From assembly GCF_900101845.1 (NCBI RefSeq), contig NZ_FNAM01000001.1, positions 1-64,000 of the forward strand: DNA of 64,000 nt, written 5' to 3'. This stretch comes from Sporomusa acidovorans. Lineage in GTDB: Bacteria; Bacillota; Negativicutes; Sporomusales; Sporomusaceae. Made by a program: the position numbers and the translations under genes. Below are positions 34,608 through 42,636 of this stretch, one piece after another. How positions within the stretch are numbered: the first letter of the stretch is position 1; the number at the start of each line of letters is the position of its first letter. The notes beneath the pieces are model-generated. The model was not told the DNA's origin. It searched no databases and saw nothing but the letters and a program-made list of their open reading frames with translations.

Positions 34608-35354
34608 ATGCTCACAGAAGAAGAATTTAAAAGTTTGTTAAGCAAGGCACAGTCTCCTGACTTATCCAGCAGTGAGGAAGCCAAAGAACGTATTCTGGAA
34701 GCTAACCTGAATTTGGTGAGAAGCATTGTTCATCGTTTTTCCAACCGTGGCTATGAATGGGATGATTTATTTCAGATCGGTTGTATTGGTCTCTTAAAAG
34801 CCATTGAACGTTTTAATCTTGAATTTAGTGTCAAATTCTCTACTTATGCCGTACCTATGATTATTGGCGAGATTCGCAGATTTATTCGTGATGATAATCC
34901 GGTTAAAGTCAGCCGTCCTTTAAAAGAACTCGCTTATCGGGTTCACAAAACACAGGAAAGATTACAAGGAGCATTAGGCAGGGAGCCAACAATAACTGAA
35001 ATCGCCAGAGAACTTTCACTTGCTCCCCAGGAAATTGTATCTGCCCTGGAAGCCGTTCAACCGCAGCTCTCTTTGTACGAACAAACATTTCAGAGCGACA
35101 GTGGTGATACGATTCATCTATTAGACCAGCTTATGCTGGCAGACGGACAGGATAATAATTATTTTGACAAGTTAGCTTTGCGGGAAGTAATAGCCCGCTT
35201 GCCTGTGAAGGAACGAACTGTTATTTATTTACGTTTTTTTGCCGATAAGACCCAGGCTGAGATTGCCGCATTAATCGGCCTATCGCAAGTGCAGGTATCA
35301 AGAATAGAAAAGCAAGCGTTGAAAATAATTAGAGAATTGCTCCAGACCTCATAA
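34608..35354 (+). CDS. sigF: Forespore sigma factor SigmaF
   Basis: 248 residues, sigma70 family. Region 2 with YEWDDLFQIGCIGLLKAIERF, region 3 about 100-170, and region 4 helix-turn-helix KTQAEIAALIGLSQVQVSRIEK. First compartment-specific sigma factor of the forespore. The ribosome site is weak (TAGGTG), so coupling to spoIIAB is likely. Its last codons overlap a terminator. Confidence 0.97.
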   Translation: MLTEEEFKSLLSKAQSPDLSSSEEAKERILEANLNLVRSIVHRFSNRGYEWDDLFQIGCIGLLKAIERFNLEFSVKFSTYAVPMIIGEIRRFIRDDNPVKVSRPLKELAYRVHKTQERLQGALGREPTITEIARELSLAPQEIVSALEAVQPQLSLYEQTFQSDSGDTIHLLDQLMLADGQDNNYFDKLALREVIARLPVKERTVIYLRFFADKTQAEIAALIGLSQVQVSRIEKQALKIIRELLQTS

Positions 35355-35378
35355 ATGTGATGAGGTCTGGTTTTATTT
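35342..35378 (+). terminator. Terminator overlapping the sigF stop
   Basis: Perfect ten-base stem CCAGACCTCA / TGAGGTCTGG followed by TTTTATTTT; the TAA stop is at the base of the loop. Confidence 0.9.
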
Positions 35379-35425
35379 TATTATCAGCAGTTATTTTGGA
35401 CATAATAAAACCAGAGGTGATAGTA

Positions 35426-35641
35426 ATGGATCGAAGTATTGGTAATGTTAAAGTAAAAGGCATTATTTACCTGATCATACTATTCATGATGGTAGCCGGC
35501 AGTACGGCTGCCTGGCTGTATTTTGGTTCTGATATCCCCAAAAAAGCACCGCTTAGAGCAAAACAAGTTTTTCTTTGGCATAACAATCAGAATAATGCAC
35601 ACACTATCATTGTCAACGATCACATCATTTCAGGGGGGTAA
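35426..35641 (+). CDS. 71-residue single-span membrane protein
   Basis: ATG 35426 sits behind AGAGGTGA. The product has a short cytoplasmic start, one membrane helix (about 13-33) and a hydrophilic tail rich in Asn and His (QVFLWHNNQNNAH). No family recognised. Its stop overlaps the GGGGGG ribosome site of the dodecin-like gene, so the two are likely co-translated. Lies between the sigF and spoVA operons. Confidence 0.6.
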   Translation: MDRSIGNVKVKGIIYLIILFMMVAGSTAAWLYFGSDIPKKAPLRAKQVFLWHNNQNNAHTIIVNDHIISGG

Positions 35642-35645
35642 TAAC

Positions 35646-35846
35646 ATGGTTGTAAAAGTAATTGAACTGGTAGGAACTTCCCGACATAATTGGACAGATG
35701 CGGTGGATAATGCTATTTTAGAAGCTTCTAAAACTGTTGACGACATTCTGGGCGTTGAGGTTACTAATTTTACGGCCAATGTAGGCAATGGGCATATTGC
35801 CGAATACAAAGCTGATGTAAAGATTGCTTTCCAGGTTCACCACTAA
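35646..35846 (+). CDS. Dodecin-family protein without the flavin tryptophan
   Basis: 66 residues, the length of dodecin, a small beta-alpha-beta-beta protein forming hollow dodecamers. It opens VVKVIELVGTSRHNWTDAVDNAI, and ends AEYKADVKIAFQVHH, both typical. Flavin-binding dodecins carry a Trp in a WFEV strand; here it reads ILGVEVTNF, so flavin stacking is unlikely. It may belong to the non-flavin, SecE2-like group. Confidence 0.85.
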   Translation: MVVKVIELVGTSRHNWTDAVDNAILEASKTVDDILGVEVTNFTANVGNGHIAEYKADVKIAFQVHH

Positions 35847-35863
35847 AATTCCTTGAACATAAA

Positions 35864-35895
35864 AGAAAGACACCTTATGTGGTGTCTTTTCTTGT
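35864..35895 (+). terminator. Terminator after the dodecin-like gene
   Basis: Stem AGAAAGACACC / GGTGTCTTTTCT (one bulge) with a TTATGT loop; the T-tract is part of the right arm. Confidence 0.75.
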
Positions 35896-35942
35896 TATAT
35901 CACTTGTACTATGCGGCTTACCTTGAAACTAAATCATATCAA

Positions 35943-35973
35943 TGAATGAATCTGTTTCTCAATGGCTACAATA
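35943..35973 (+). promoter_or_regulatory. Possible SigmaG-type promoter of spoVA
   Basis: TGAATG (35943-35948), 18-base spacer, TACAATA (35967-35973). Partial match to TGMATA / CATNNTA. SigmaG control of spoVA is known in Bacillus; the match here is modest. Confidence 0.35.
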
Positions 35974-36035
35974 AAAGCAGCAAACTCCAGTACAAACTTT
36001 TCTTAAATATTTTATAAGCAATTGGAGGTGGCGCA

Positions 36036-36491
36036 TTGTTTAACAGTCAAGCCAGTGATGCTGAACAACAGAAATATCAGGAAAAATTTGATCAATTGAA
36101 ACCCAAAACTCCCATACTGAAAAATATTATATGGGCTTTTATTGTGGGGGGATTAATTTGTGTTTTAGGACAATTTTTTCTTAATTATTTTGTAAGTCTG
36201 GGATTAAGTAAGAACGAGGCTGGTGGCCCTACTTCCCTAGCACTGATCTTTTTAAGTGAATTTTTTACCGGCTTGGGTGTCTACGACGAGCTGGGACGCA
36301 AGGCAGGAGCTGGATCAATAGTACCAATTACTGGCTTTGCCAACTCCGTTGTCGCTCCGGCTATGGAGTTTAAGCGCGAAGGATATGTTTTCGGGATAGG
36401 GGCTAAAATGTTTACTATAGCCGGTCCGGTCCTGGTATATGGTATTTCAACAGCTGTACTTATTGGTTTTATTTATTGGTTACGTTTATAA
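36036..36491 (+). CDS. spoVAC: Stage V sporulation protein AC
   Basis: 151 residues with a hydrophilic N-terminus (1-30) and about three to four membrane helices from IIWAFIVGGLICVLGQFF onward. SpoVAC is a membrane channel part for dipicolinate uptake into the forespore and its release at germination; the Bacillus protein behaves as a mechanosensitive channel. TTG start behind TTGGAGGTGG. It shares the FIVGGLICVLGQ segment with SpoVAE below. Confidence 0.95.
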   Translation: MFNSQASDAEQQKYQEKFDQLKPKTPILKNIIWAFIVGGLICVLGQFFLNYFVSLGLSKNEAGGPTSLALIFLSEFFTGLGVYDELGRKAGAGSIVPITGFANSVVAPAMEFKREGYVFGIGAKMFTIAGPVLVYGISTAVLIGFIYWLRL

Positions 36492-36506
36492 AGAGAGGGG
36501 GATACT

Positions 36507-37514
36507 ATGAATAAAAAAAAATGCGGACAGCAAAGTATTCTTTTTGCGTCGCCGCCAGTCATAACCAGTACGGCCAATATTGTGGGGCCAATGGAAGGAG
36601 ATGGGCTTCTAACTGAGTTCTATGACCGGATTCTTGAAGATAACCTTGATAATAATTCCAGTTGGGAAAAATGTGAGTCCAGCATGATGGAATGGGCGAT
36701 AAAAACAGCAATAACTAGAGAAAATAGTGCGACAAATGATATTGATTATGTTTTGGCAGGCGACTTACTTAACCAGCTAATGAGTACGCATTTTGCGGTC
36801 AGGGGAATTGGTCGTCCTTTTTTAGGCCTGTATGGCGCATGCTCAACACTGGCAGAAGGCATGTTAATCGGCTCTACACTTATTGATGGGGGATTTGCCA
36901 GTAAAATCGTTACCGCTGTTTCCAGTCACCATGATACTGCGGAACGGCAGTATCGTTTTCCTACCGAGCAGGGCGTCCAGCGGCCGATGGTATCGCAATG
37001 GACGGTGACTGGCTCGGGTGCCGTAGTCATCTCTTCTGCCGGAAACGGTCCACGAATTACTGCGGCAACAGTGGGAAAAATAGTAGATATAGGAATGCAG
37101 GATCCTAACGCTATGGGGGCAGCGATGGCACCGGCTGCTGCCGATACGTTATGGCATCATTTTGAAGATACGGGTCGGCAGCCTAATTATTATGACATGA
37201 TTTATACCGGCGATTTAGGAAGCGTCGGTAAAGCTTTGGTTATTGAATTATTCAAAGAAAAGAATATTGATTTGTCTACAAATTATGAAGATTGTGGTTG
37301 TATGATATTCCGGGAAGACCAGGACGCTCACGCCGGTGCCAGCGGTTGCGCCAGCTCAGGTATAGTCTTCACAGGCTATATTTACCAACTGCTTATGCAG
37401 CAAAAACTTCGTAAGATTTTGCTGGTAGGTACGGGTAGTTTGCATAGTACGACATCTTATCAACAAAAAGAATCCATTCCCTGCATTGCGCATGCTGTAG
37501 CAGTGGAAGGGTAA
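36507..37514 (+). CDS. spoVAD: Stage V sporulation protein AD
   Basis: 335 residues with a thiolase/ketoacyl-synthase-like fold, soluble, and known in Bacillus to bind dipicolinate directly. Visible: ASPPVITSTANIVGPMEGDG start, GLYGACSTLAEGM around the position of the thiolase cysteine, and HAGASGCASSG. GAGAGGGGG upstream of the ATG. Key member of the operon. Confidence 0.96.
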   Translation: MNKKKCGQQSILFASPPVITSTANIVGPMEGDGLLTEFYDRILEDNLDNNSSWEKCESSMMEWAIKTAITRENSATNDIDYVLAGDLLNQLMSTHFAVRGIGRPFLGLYGACSTLAEGMLIGSTLIDGGFASKIVTAVSSHHDTAERQYRFPTEQGVQRPMVSQWTVTGSGAVVISSAGNGPRITAATVGKIVDIGMQDPNAMGAAMAPAAADTLWHHFEDTGRQPNYYDMIYTGDLGSVGKALVIELFKEKNIDLSTNYEDCGCMIFREDQDAHAGASGCASSGIVFTGYIYQLLMQQKLRKILLVGTGSLHSTTSYQQKESIPCIAHAVAVEG

Positions 37515-37529
37515 AGGAGGAGTTTTGGG

Positions 37530-37883
37530 TTGCAGGCATATCTAATGGCTTTTGTTATCGGTGGGTTAATTTGCGTACTTGGACAACTACTCATGGATTT
37601 AACCCCGCTTACACCTGCTCACGTGTTGGTGCTTTTTGTTGTTTTAGGTGGTGTTTTAAGTGGCTTAGGGTGGTACCAGCCACTTATTGATATTGGTGGT
37701 GCCGGGGCAACTGTTCCCCTCCCCGGTTTTGGACATTCTTTAGTCTCCGGCACTATCGAGGAAATAAATAAAGTAGGATTCTGGGGGATTTTTAGTGGAG
37801 GCTTTAAAGCTACTGCAACAGGAGTTACAGCTGCGGTATTTTTTGGCCTTGTAATCGCGATAGTATTTAATCCAAAAGGGTAG
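37530..37883 (+). CDS. spoVAE: Stage V sporulation protein AE (SpoVAEB type)
   Basis: 117 residues, about four membrane helices, with VIGGLICVLGQLLMD and GAGATVPLPGFGHSLVSG typical of the SpoVAC/SpoVAEB family. Paralog of SpoVAC. TTG start behind AAAGGAGGAG. Confidence 0.94.
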   Translation: MQAYLMAFVIGGLICVLGQLLMDLTPLTPAHVLVLFVVLGGVLSGLGWYQPLIDIGGAGATVPLPGFGHSLVSGTIEEINKVGFWGIFSGGFKATATGVTAAVFFGLVIAIVFNPKG

Positions 37884-37889
37884 GTAAAA

Positions 37890-38276
37890 ATGTTAGCAAT
37901 AGATATTGTCGGCTTACTGATATCGATATGTTTAGTTAGTATACGATACCCCCATTATGCTTTTATGGCTGCCATGGTCAATGTTCTGGGGCAAATTATT
38001 ACCGCTGTTTTATTTACAGGCAATGTTGAAAAATTTATTACGGCAGGAGTTTTTAGTTCAGCCGAAGTTACAAACTTAGGCGGATTAAAGACGATCCTTT
38101 TTACTTTTAGTGGACCTATAACTAATTTTTTACTTAGTAAAATGGCGGGTGGGGTAGAATTTGTGAGCACAGCTAATATAGTCAACCCATTTGCGGTTTT
38201 AAAACATCCTTTAGCTGTAATAAATTTAAGATTTGCGGTAGTCTCATTCCTACTAGGTTTATGCCAACTTCTTTAA
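37890..38276 (+). CDS. Unidentified membrane protein in the spoVA operon
   Basis: 128 residues with about four hydrophobic segments (roughly 4-18, 25-43, 66-82, 108-126). It starts MLAIDIVGLLISICLVSIR and lacks the SpoVAC/AE motif GGLICVLGQ. It does not resemble SpoVAA or SpoVAB as I know them. ATG behind AGGGTAGG, six bases after spoVAE, so certainly in the same operon. A role in the spore inner-membrane channel is inferred from location only. Confidence 0.75.
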   Translation: MLAIDIVGLLISICLVSIRYPHYAFMAAMVNVLGQIITAVLFTGNVEKFITAGVFSSAEVTNLGGLKTILFTFSGPITNFLLSKMAGGVEFVSTANIVNPFAVLKHPLAVINLRFAVVSFLLGLCQLL

Positions 38277-38339
38277 TACGAATAGAAAGAAGAAATCACT
38301 AAGAAGTCGATTTGCTTATAAATTATGGGGTGATTTAAT

Positions 38340-38906
38340 ATGCCAAAACGAGTTTCAAGTAAAATTGCCAGTTATATTAAGCCTAATCAATTACAACCAC
38401 AATCGACTAATTCGCAGGGAGTTGTAGACTTATTACAAAAAATAAATCAAAAACTGGAAAATCTGCAAAATTCTCTCGTTACAGGTAATTCAGATAATCA
38501 GTCACGACAAGAAATTCAGCCCCCAATTTACCAATCGCAACAAAAGGAAGGACTAAACGCTCCACAATCAGACGCCGATGTATCGCAAGAATTAAGAAAC
38601 TTGTTTAGCTCTTTACTCACACAAGAAAAACAGCAAAACACGCTGCCAAACAATGGGAATATGGAGCAACAGAATTTGGCGCAAAACCAGAGCCAGCAAC
38701 AAAATCAAGCGGCAGAGCAGGGGAATAATCAAAATAACTCTATTACTGTGCAAACGGCTGCACAAGTATTGGCGCAAGCACAATATGAGCTTTCTAATGA
38801 GTTAGAAGCGAGCCTGCAAAAGCTGAAACAGGTAATCAGCGAGAGTGAAAAAATTGCCAACAAAATAAGTAATTTGTTAGGAGAAGAAAATAACCAGCAG
38901 CAGTGA
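38340..38906 (+). CDS. Gln/Asn-rich coiled-coil protein in the spoVA operon
   Basis: 188 residues, no membrane helix, extremely rich in Gln and Asn, especially from about 95 to 135. Heptad-like stretches (VVDLLQKINQKLENLQNSL near 28-46 and LSNELEASLQKLKQVISESEK near 147-170) suggest coiled coils flanking a low-complexity centre. No family recognised. ATG behind GGGGTGA and the stop is two bases before the spoVAEA frame opens. Possibly a spore structural or scaffold protein; unproven. Confidence 0.75.
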   Translation: MPKRVSSKIASYIKPNQLQPQSTNSQGVVDLLQKINQKLENLQNSLVTGNSDNQSRQEIQPPIYQSQQKEGLNAPQSDADVSQELRNLFSSLLTQEKQQNTLPNNGNMEQQNLAQNQSQQQNQAAEQGNNQNNSITVQTAAQVLAQAQYELSNELEASLQKLKQVISESEKIANKISNLLGEENNQQQ

Positions 38907-38916
38907 GGTGGATAAG

Positions 38917-39525
38917 TTGGGCAATGATACCGCATCTGACAAAAAAATTCGCGTTATTCTTGTTACCGATGGTGATAAGGTAGCTCAGCAAGCAGTTGAA
39001 ACTATTGCTTCTTCATTAAGGTTAAGGTGTATTTCGGCTTCCGCAGGCAATCCAACCCCTATTAGCGGGAAAAAAATTGTTGAATTATTAAAAACTGTGC
39101 CTTATGATCCAGTACTGGTTATGTTTGACGATAAAGGACGTTGCGAAAAAGCGGCAGGCGAGCGGGCACTTGAATATGTCGCCAATCACCCTGACATTGA
39201 AGTACTTGGGGCTATAGCCGTGGCGTCTAATACTACAGGTATCACAGGAGTTCACGCAGATGCATGTATTGATTGTCAAGGGCATGTCATAGACATGTCT
39301 GTTGATAAAAAAGGGGAAATTAAGAACAACAACAATTGCGACTGTAAGCCGGTAATAACCGGTGATACGGTTGATGTTCTCAATGATGTTAACATACCTG
39401 TTATTATCGGTGTAGGTGATATCGGGAAAATGGATAAACATGATGACTTAAGTCGTGGGGCACCCATTACCAAAAGGGCAATAGAAGAGATATTGAAACG
39501 GAGTGGTGTGACTTATGGCAAATGA
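38917..39525 (+). CDS. spoVAEA: Stage V sporulation protein AEA
   Basis: 202 residues of the SpoVAEA family: RVILVTDGDKVAQQA start, ISASAGNPTPISGKKIVELL, PVLVMFDDKGR, EVLGAIAVASNT and PVIIGVGDIGKMDKHDDLSRG. A soluble protein of the dipicolinate transport operon with uncertain biochemical role. TTG 38917 is five bases behind GAGGTGG; GTG 38908 would have no site. Overlaps spoVAF by 11 bases. Confidence 0.93.
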   Translation: MGNDTASDKKIRVILVTDGDKVAQQAVETIASSLRLRCISASAGNPTPISGKKIVELLKTVPYDPVLVMFDDKGRCEKAAGERALEYVANHPDIEVLGAIAVASNTTGITGVHADACIDCQGHVIDMSVDKKGEIKNNNNCDCKPVITGDTVDVLNDVNIPVIIGVGDIGKMDKHDDLSRGAPITKRAIEEILKRSGVTYGK

Positions 39526-41029
39526 AAAAACAATTGCCAAAGAACTTGATACTAATATAAATTATATTAAAGATAAGCTTGGAGTTGGCGAAAGTTTTGA
39601 TATCATATTTCGTGAATATAAAGTAGGCCGGAAACGCGCGGCTTCATTTTCCATCAACGGTATGACCAATGACGTTGTTTTAGCCAATGTGTTGGAAGAA
39701 TTGACTGCCTATAACCAGGAAGAGTTATCCATAAATACTATGGAAAAGCTTTTTTATTCACGCGCAACCCACTCGCAAGTCAAATTAGTAGAAAATATGA
39801 ATGATGCGATAACCAGCCTTTTGTCAGGTGAAATGCTTTTCTTTGTGGAAGGTTCAGATCAAGTAATGGTTATCGATGCTCGTTCTTATCCTATCCGTAC
39901 TCCTGCCGAATCTAATATTGAAAAGGTTACAAGAGGATCACGCGATTCTTTTGTTGAAACAATTGTATTTAATACGGCATTAATCCGCAGACGATTACGC
40001 GATCCTAACCTTAGGTTTGAAATAATAAAGGTTGGTACACGTTCGCAATGCGATATTGCAATTTGTTATATTAAAGATATTACGAATACGCAATTGATTG
40101 CCACTGTTAAAGATAGGCTTAATAACATTAATATTGACGGTGTACCTATGGCAGAAAAGGCAATCGAAGAGTATATTGTCAAGGGAAGCAAATGGAATCC
40201 TTTACCGCGAGTACGCTATACAGAACGCCCGGATGTAGCGGCAGTACACCTGCTAGAGGGGCATGTCTGCATAATTGTCGATACTTCACCTAACATTATG
40301 ATTCTGCCAACTACCTTGTGGCATCATGTCCAACATGTTGAAGAATTTCACCAGAATGTAATTATCGGTTCCTATTTGCGATTAATTAGGCTGGCAGGTG
40401 TATTATTGTCATTAATTTTACCGCCGCTCTGGCTGGCAATGGTATTAAACCGTCATTTATTGCCTGAATCGTTGGCTTTTCTTGGCCCGAGGGATCCGGG
40501 AATTATACCTATCGGTATCCAATTCCTTTTGGCCGAATTTGGAGTTGAATTAGTTAGAATGGCTACCGTACACGTTCCCACAGCACAATCCACTGCTCTT
40601 GGTTTTATTGGGGCCTTTATGCTGGGCGATATAGCTACTAAAGTAGGGTTGTTTGGTAATGAAACTATATTTTACACTGCGGTAGCTGCTGTGGGTGCTT
40701 TTGCCACACCCAGCATGGAATTTGCGATGGCAATCCGGCTCTTCCGGGCCATTATTATTGTCCTTGTCATGTTTTTTAAACTGCCGGGTTTGGCAGGTGG
40801 TTTAGCAGGAGTATTTTTATTGATGCTTACAACAAAATCGTTTAATATTCCTTATTTATGGCCAGCGTTGCCCTTTAATTTCAGTGCAATGAAAGATGTC
40901 TTATTTCGTCTGCCTATTCCTAATAAAATTTTGCGGCCTGCCGTACTCAAGCCTCAAGATCAGGACCGGCTTGAAAGTGGCGGTGTGCAAGAAAACGATA
41001 CTAAAAACAAAAAAAATAAAGAGAAATAA
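39515..41029 (+). CDS. spoVAF: SpoVAF, GerA-family spore germination protein
   Basis: 504 residues. Cytoplasmic N-terminal domain (1-260), then about five membrane helices (290-460) including ILPPLWLAMV and LPGLAGGLAGVFLLML, and a hydrophilic, Lys/Asn-rich tail. Homologous to the A subunits of germinant receptors. SpoVAF closes the spoVA operon and in Bacillus modulates germination. Confidence 0.94.
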   Translation: MANEKTIAKELDTNINYIKDKLGVGESFDIIFREYKVGRKRAASFSINGMTNDVVLANVLEELTAYNQEELSINTMEKLFYSRATHSQVKLVENMNDAITSLLSGEMLFFVEGSDQVMVIDARSYPIRTPAESNIEKVTRGSRDSFVETIVFNTALIRRRLRDPNLRFEIIKVGTRSQCDIAICYIKDITNTQLIATVKDRLNNINIDGVPMAEKAIEEYIVKGSKWNPLPRVRYTERPDVAAVHLLEGHVCIIVDTSPNIMILPTTLWHHVQHVEEFHQNVIIGSYLRLIRLAGVLLSLILPPLWLAMVLNRHLLPESLAFLGPRDPGIIPIGIQFLLAEFGVELVRMATVHVPTAQSTALGFIGAFMLGDIATKVGLFGNETIFYTAVAAVGAFATPSMEFAMAIRLFRAIIIVLVMFFKLPGLAGGLAGVFLLMLTTKSFNIPYLWPALPFNFSAMKDVLFRLPIPNKILRPAVLKPQDQDRLESGGVQENDTKNKKNKEK

Positions 41030-41035
41030 GGAAAT

Positions 41036-41061
41036 GCCGCCCGATACACGGGCGGCGTTTT
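41036..41061 (+). terminator. Terminator between convergent spoVAF and lipoprotein genes
   Basis: Perfect eight-base GC-rich stem GCCGCCCG / CGGGCGGC with an ATACA loop and GTTTT. It may serve both strands. Confidence 0.85.
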
Positions 41062-41072
41062 AATAGGTAACT

Positions 41073-41825
41073 TTATTTGCCCCTGAAAAAATCACGGATG
41101 CGTCCCATGCTTTCATTAATGCTAGCTAGCTGCTCTTGGAACGCTCCTTTGTTTTCCGCATTAACGGCATCTTTCATTTGATTGACTGTGGAATGAGTCT
41201 TCGTAACTTCTCCTAAAATGCCAACCTGCTCCATACTTGGCTTAACTTTCTCCCAGGTACCCTGCAGTTCTTTTACCTTGGCGGCAGCTTTTACCCAGTC
41301 TTTGTCCTCAACAAAAAAACTTACATTGCGAATCCCGTTATCAACCGCAATAATATCAGCAATGGGAGAAAGTTTATAGGATTTACCGATATCGCTTACA
41401 CTACCCATAAACTTATTTAGATTTTCATACGAATCTGTTATTTTTTTGTTGTTGACAGCAGCAGTAAGTTTTTGTATTCCTTCATCGCCTTCTTTAACAC
41501 CTTTTTTATCGCCGACTGCCGTTTTAACTTGTTGCCATAAAGATTGAAGATTAATAAGTCCAGCCTGCGCTTGCGACCAATCTTCTTTATTAATCCCCTC
41601 AAAAACAACACCGGCGGTTGCTTCTAGATCATACAGTTCGGCAGGAGCTGAAAAAAATCTTTCCATAAAGGGTGGATTCGGTTTGGATTCCACCGGTTTG
41701 CCTGCAGGGCCTGTTTCTGGTTTGGGGGCTGGTTTCGCTAACCCAGACAAGAATGAACAGCCGGATAAAAAACAGGTTAGAATCAAAAAAGCCGTGATTA
41801 ATTTTACCGGAATCGCTCTTCGCAT
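41073..41825 (-). CDS. Lipoprotein with a duplicated helical domain
   Basis: 250 residues. Lipoprotein signal with lipobox LSGC (C23), a Pro/Lys linker (30-53), then two related helical repeats (about 66-140 and 154-240). The repeats align at DWSQAQAGLINLQSLWQQVK and DWVKAAAKVKELQGTWEKVK (first Trp at 83 and 177). No family with known function is recognised. Start at ATG 41825 behind AAGGGAGG; a longer frame upstream lacks a site. Read on the reverse strand between spoVAF and the site-2 protease. Confidence 0.8.
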   Translation of the reverse strand: MRRAIPVKLITAFLILTCFLSGCSFLSGLAKPAPKPETGPAGKPVESKPNPPFMERFFSAPAELYDLEATAGVVFEGINKEDWSQAQAGLINLQSLWQQVKTAVGDKKGVKEGDEGIQKLTAAVNNKKITDSYENLNKFMGSVSDIGKSYKLSPIADIIAVDNGIRNVSFFVEDKDWVKAAAKVKELQGTWEKVKPSMEQVGILGEVTKTHSTVNQMKDAVNAENKGAFQEQLASINESMGRIRDFFRGK

Positions 41826-41941
41826 GTAGAAAATACCTCCCTTAAGTTTGACAAAACACTGTTTATTATGCTGCTTATGTTTATTCTGGACAATTTTATT
41901 GATTTTAGTATACAAATAATCAGCTATTTCGTTTTGCTTTT

Positions 41942-41970
41942 TACTACTTTTTTAGTATAATTTAGTAGTA
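41942..41970 (+). promoter_or_regulatory. Promoter and dyad before the site-2 protease gene
   Basis: TATAAT at 41956-41961 with a weak TTGCTT -35 (41934-41939, 16-base spacer). An inverted repeat ACTAC / GTAGT brackets the -10 and could be an operator or chance in AT-rich sequence. Confidence 0.4.
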
Positions 41971-42000
41971 TATCAATGAAAGTACTAAGGAGGCTATCAT

Positions 42001-42621
42001 TTGTTTGGTTTTGACGCCGATATGATTTTTCGGATTCCGGCTCTTTTAATTGCACTTACTGTACACGAATATGCTCACGCTAAAGCTGCTGTCGCTTTAG
42101 GTGATCCTACACCAAGATTTATGGGGCGCTTAACGCTTAATCCAATTGCTCACTTAGATCCGTTAGGCCTTCTCATGTTGTGGCTATTCAAATTTGGCTG
42201 GGCAAAACCAGTACCTATCAATCCCAGCTATTTTAAAAATTATCGCCAGGGAATGTTATTTGTAGCCCTGGCAGGACCGCTGTCAAATATGTTGCTAGCC
42301 CTTTTAACAGCTTTTCTTATTGTGATTTTGGCTAAGATGCAGCTTTTAGGAGGAGAATGGATTAAGGTTTTGCAGTTGACCTATAGCTATAATATTCTTT
42401 TGGCTATTTTTAATTTGGTGCCAATACCGCCGCTAGATGGTTCCAAAATACTTTCCAGCATACTTCCCGGGCAACAGGGACGCATATTTGAGCAAATGGA
42501 ACAGTTTGGCCCGTTTATATTAATGGCACTTGTTTATATTGGGGTTATTGGTATGATTACGTATCCATTGGAAAGAGGCCTAGCCTATGTGATTAATACA
42601 ATAGTTATGACAATTTTGTAA
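42001..42621 (+). CDS. Site-2 protease family (M50) membrane metallopeptidase
   Basis: 206 residues, about five membrane helices. Zinc-binding HEYAH at residues 22-26 and the third-ligand motif FNLVPIPPLDGSK. Short YwhC/FtsEX-independent S2P type without PDZ domain, likely cleaving membrane substrates in the bilayer. TTG start behind AAGGAGG. Substrate unknown; it lies directly upstream of trpS. Confidence 0.9.
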   Translation: MFGFDADMIFRIPALLIALTVHEYAHAKAAVALGDPTPRFMGRLTLNPIAHLDPLGLLMLWLFKFGWAKPVPINPSYFKNYRQGMLFVALAGPLSNMLLALLTAFLIVILAKMQLLGGEWIKVLQLTYSYNILLAIFNLVPIPPLDGSKILSSILPGQQGRIFEQMEQFGPFILMALVYIGVIGMITYPLERGLAYVINTIVMTIL

Positions 42622-42636
42622 CAGGAGGAGATATAC

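Noticed and set aside
36036-41029. spoVA operon as a prophage or transferred island
   Set aside because: Base composition and start-codon use match the neighbours, and the flanking genes keep the standard sporulation order.
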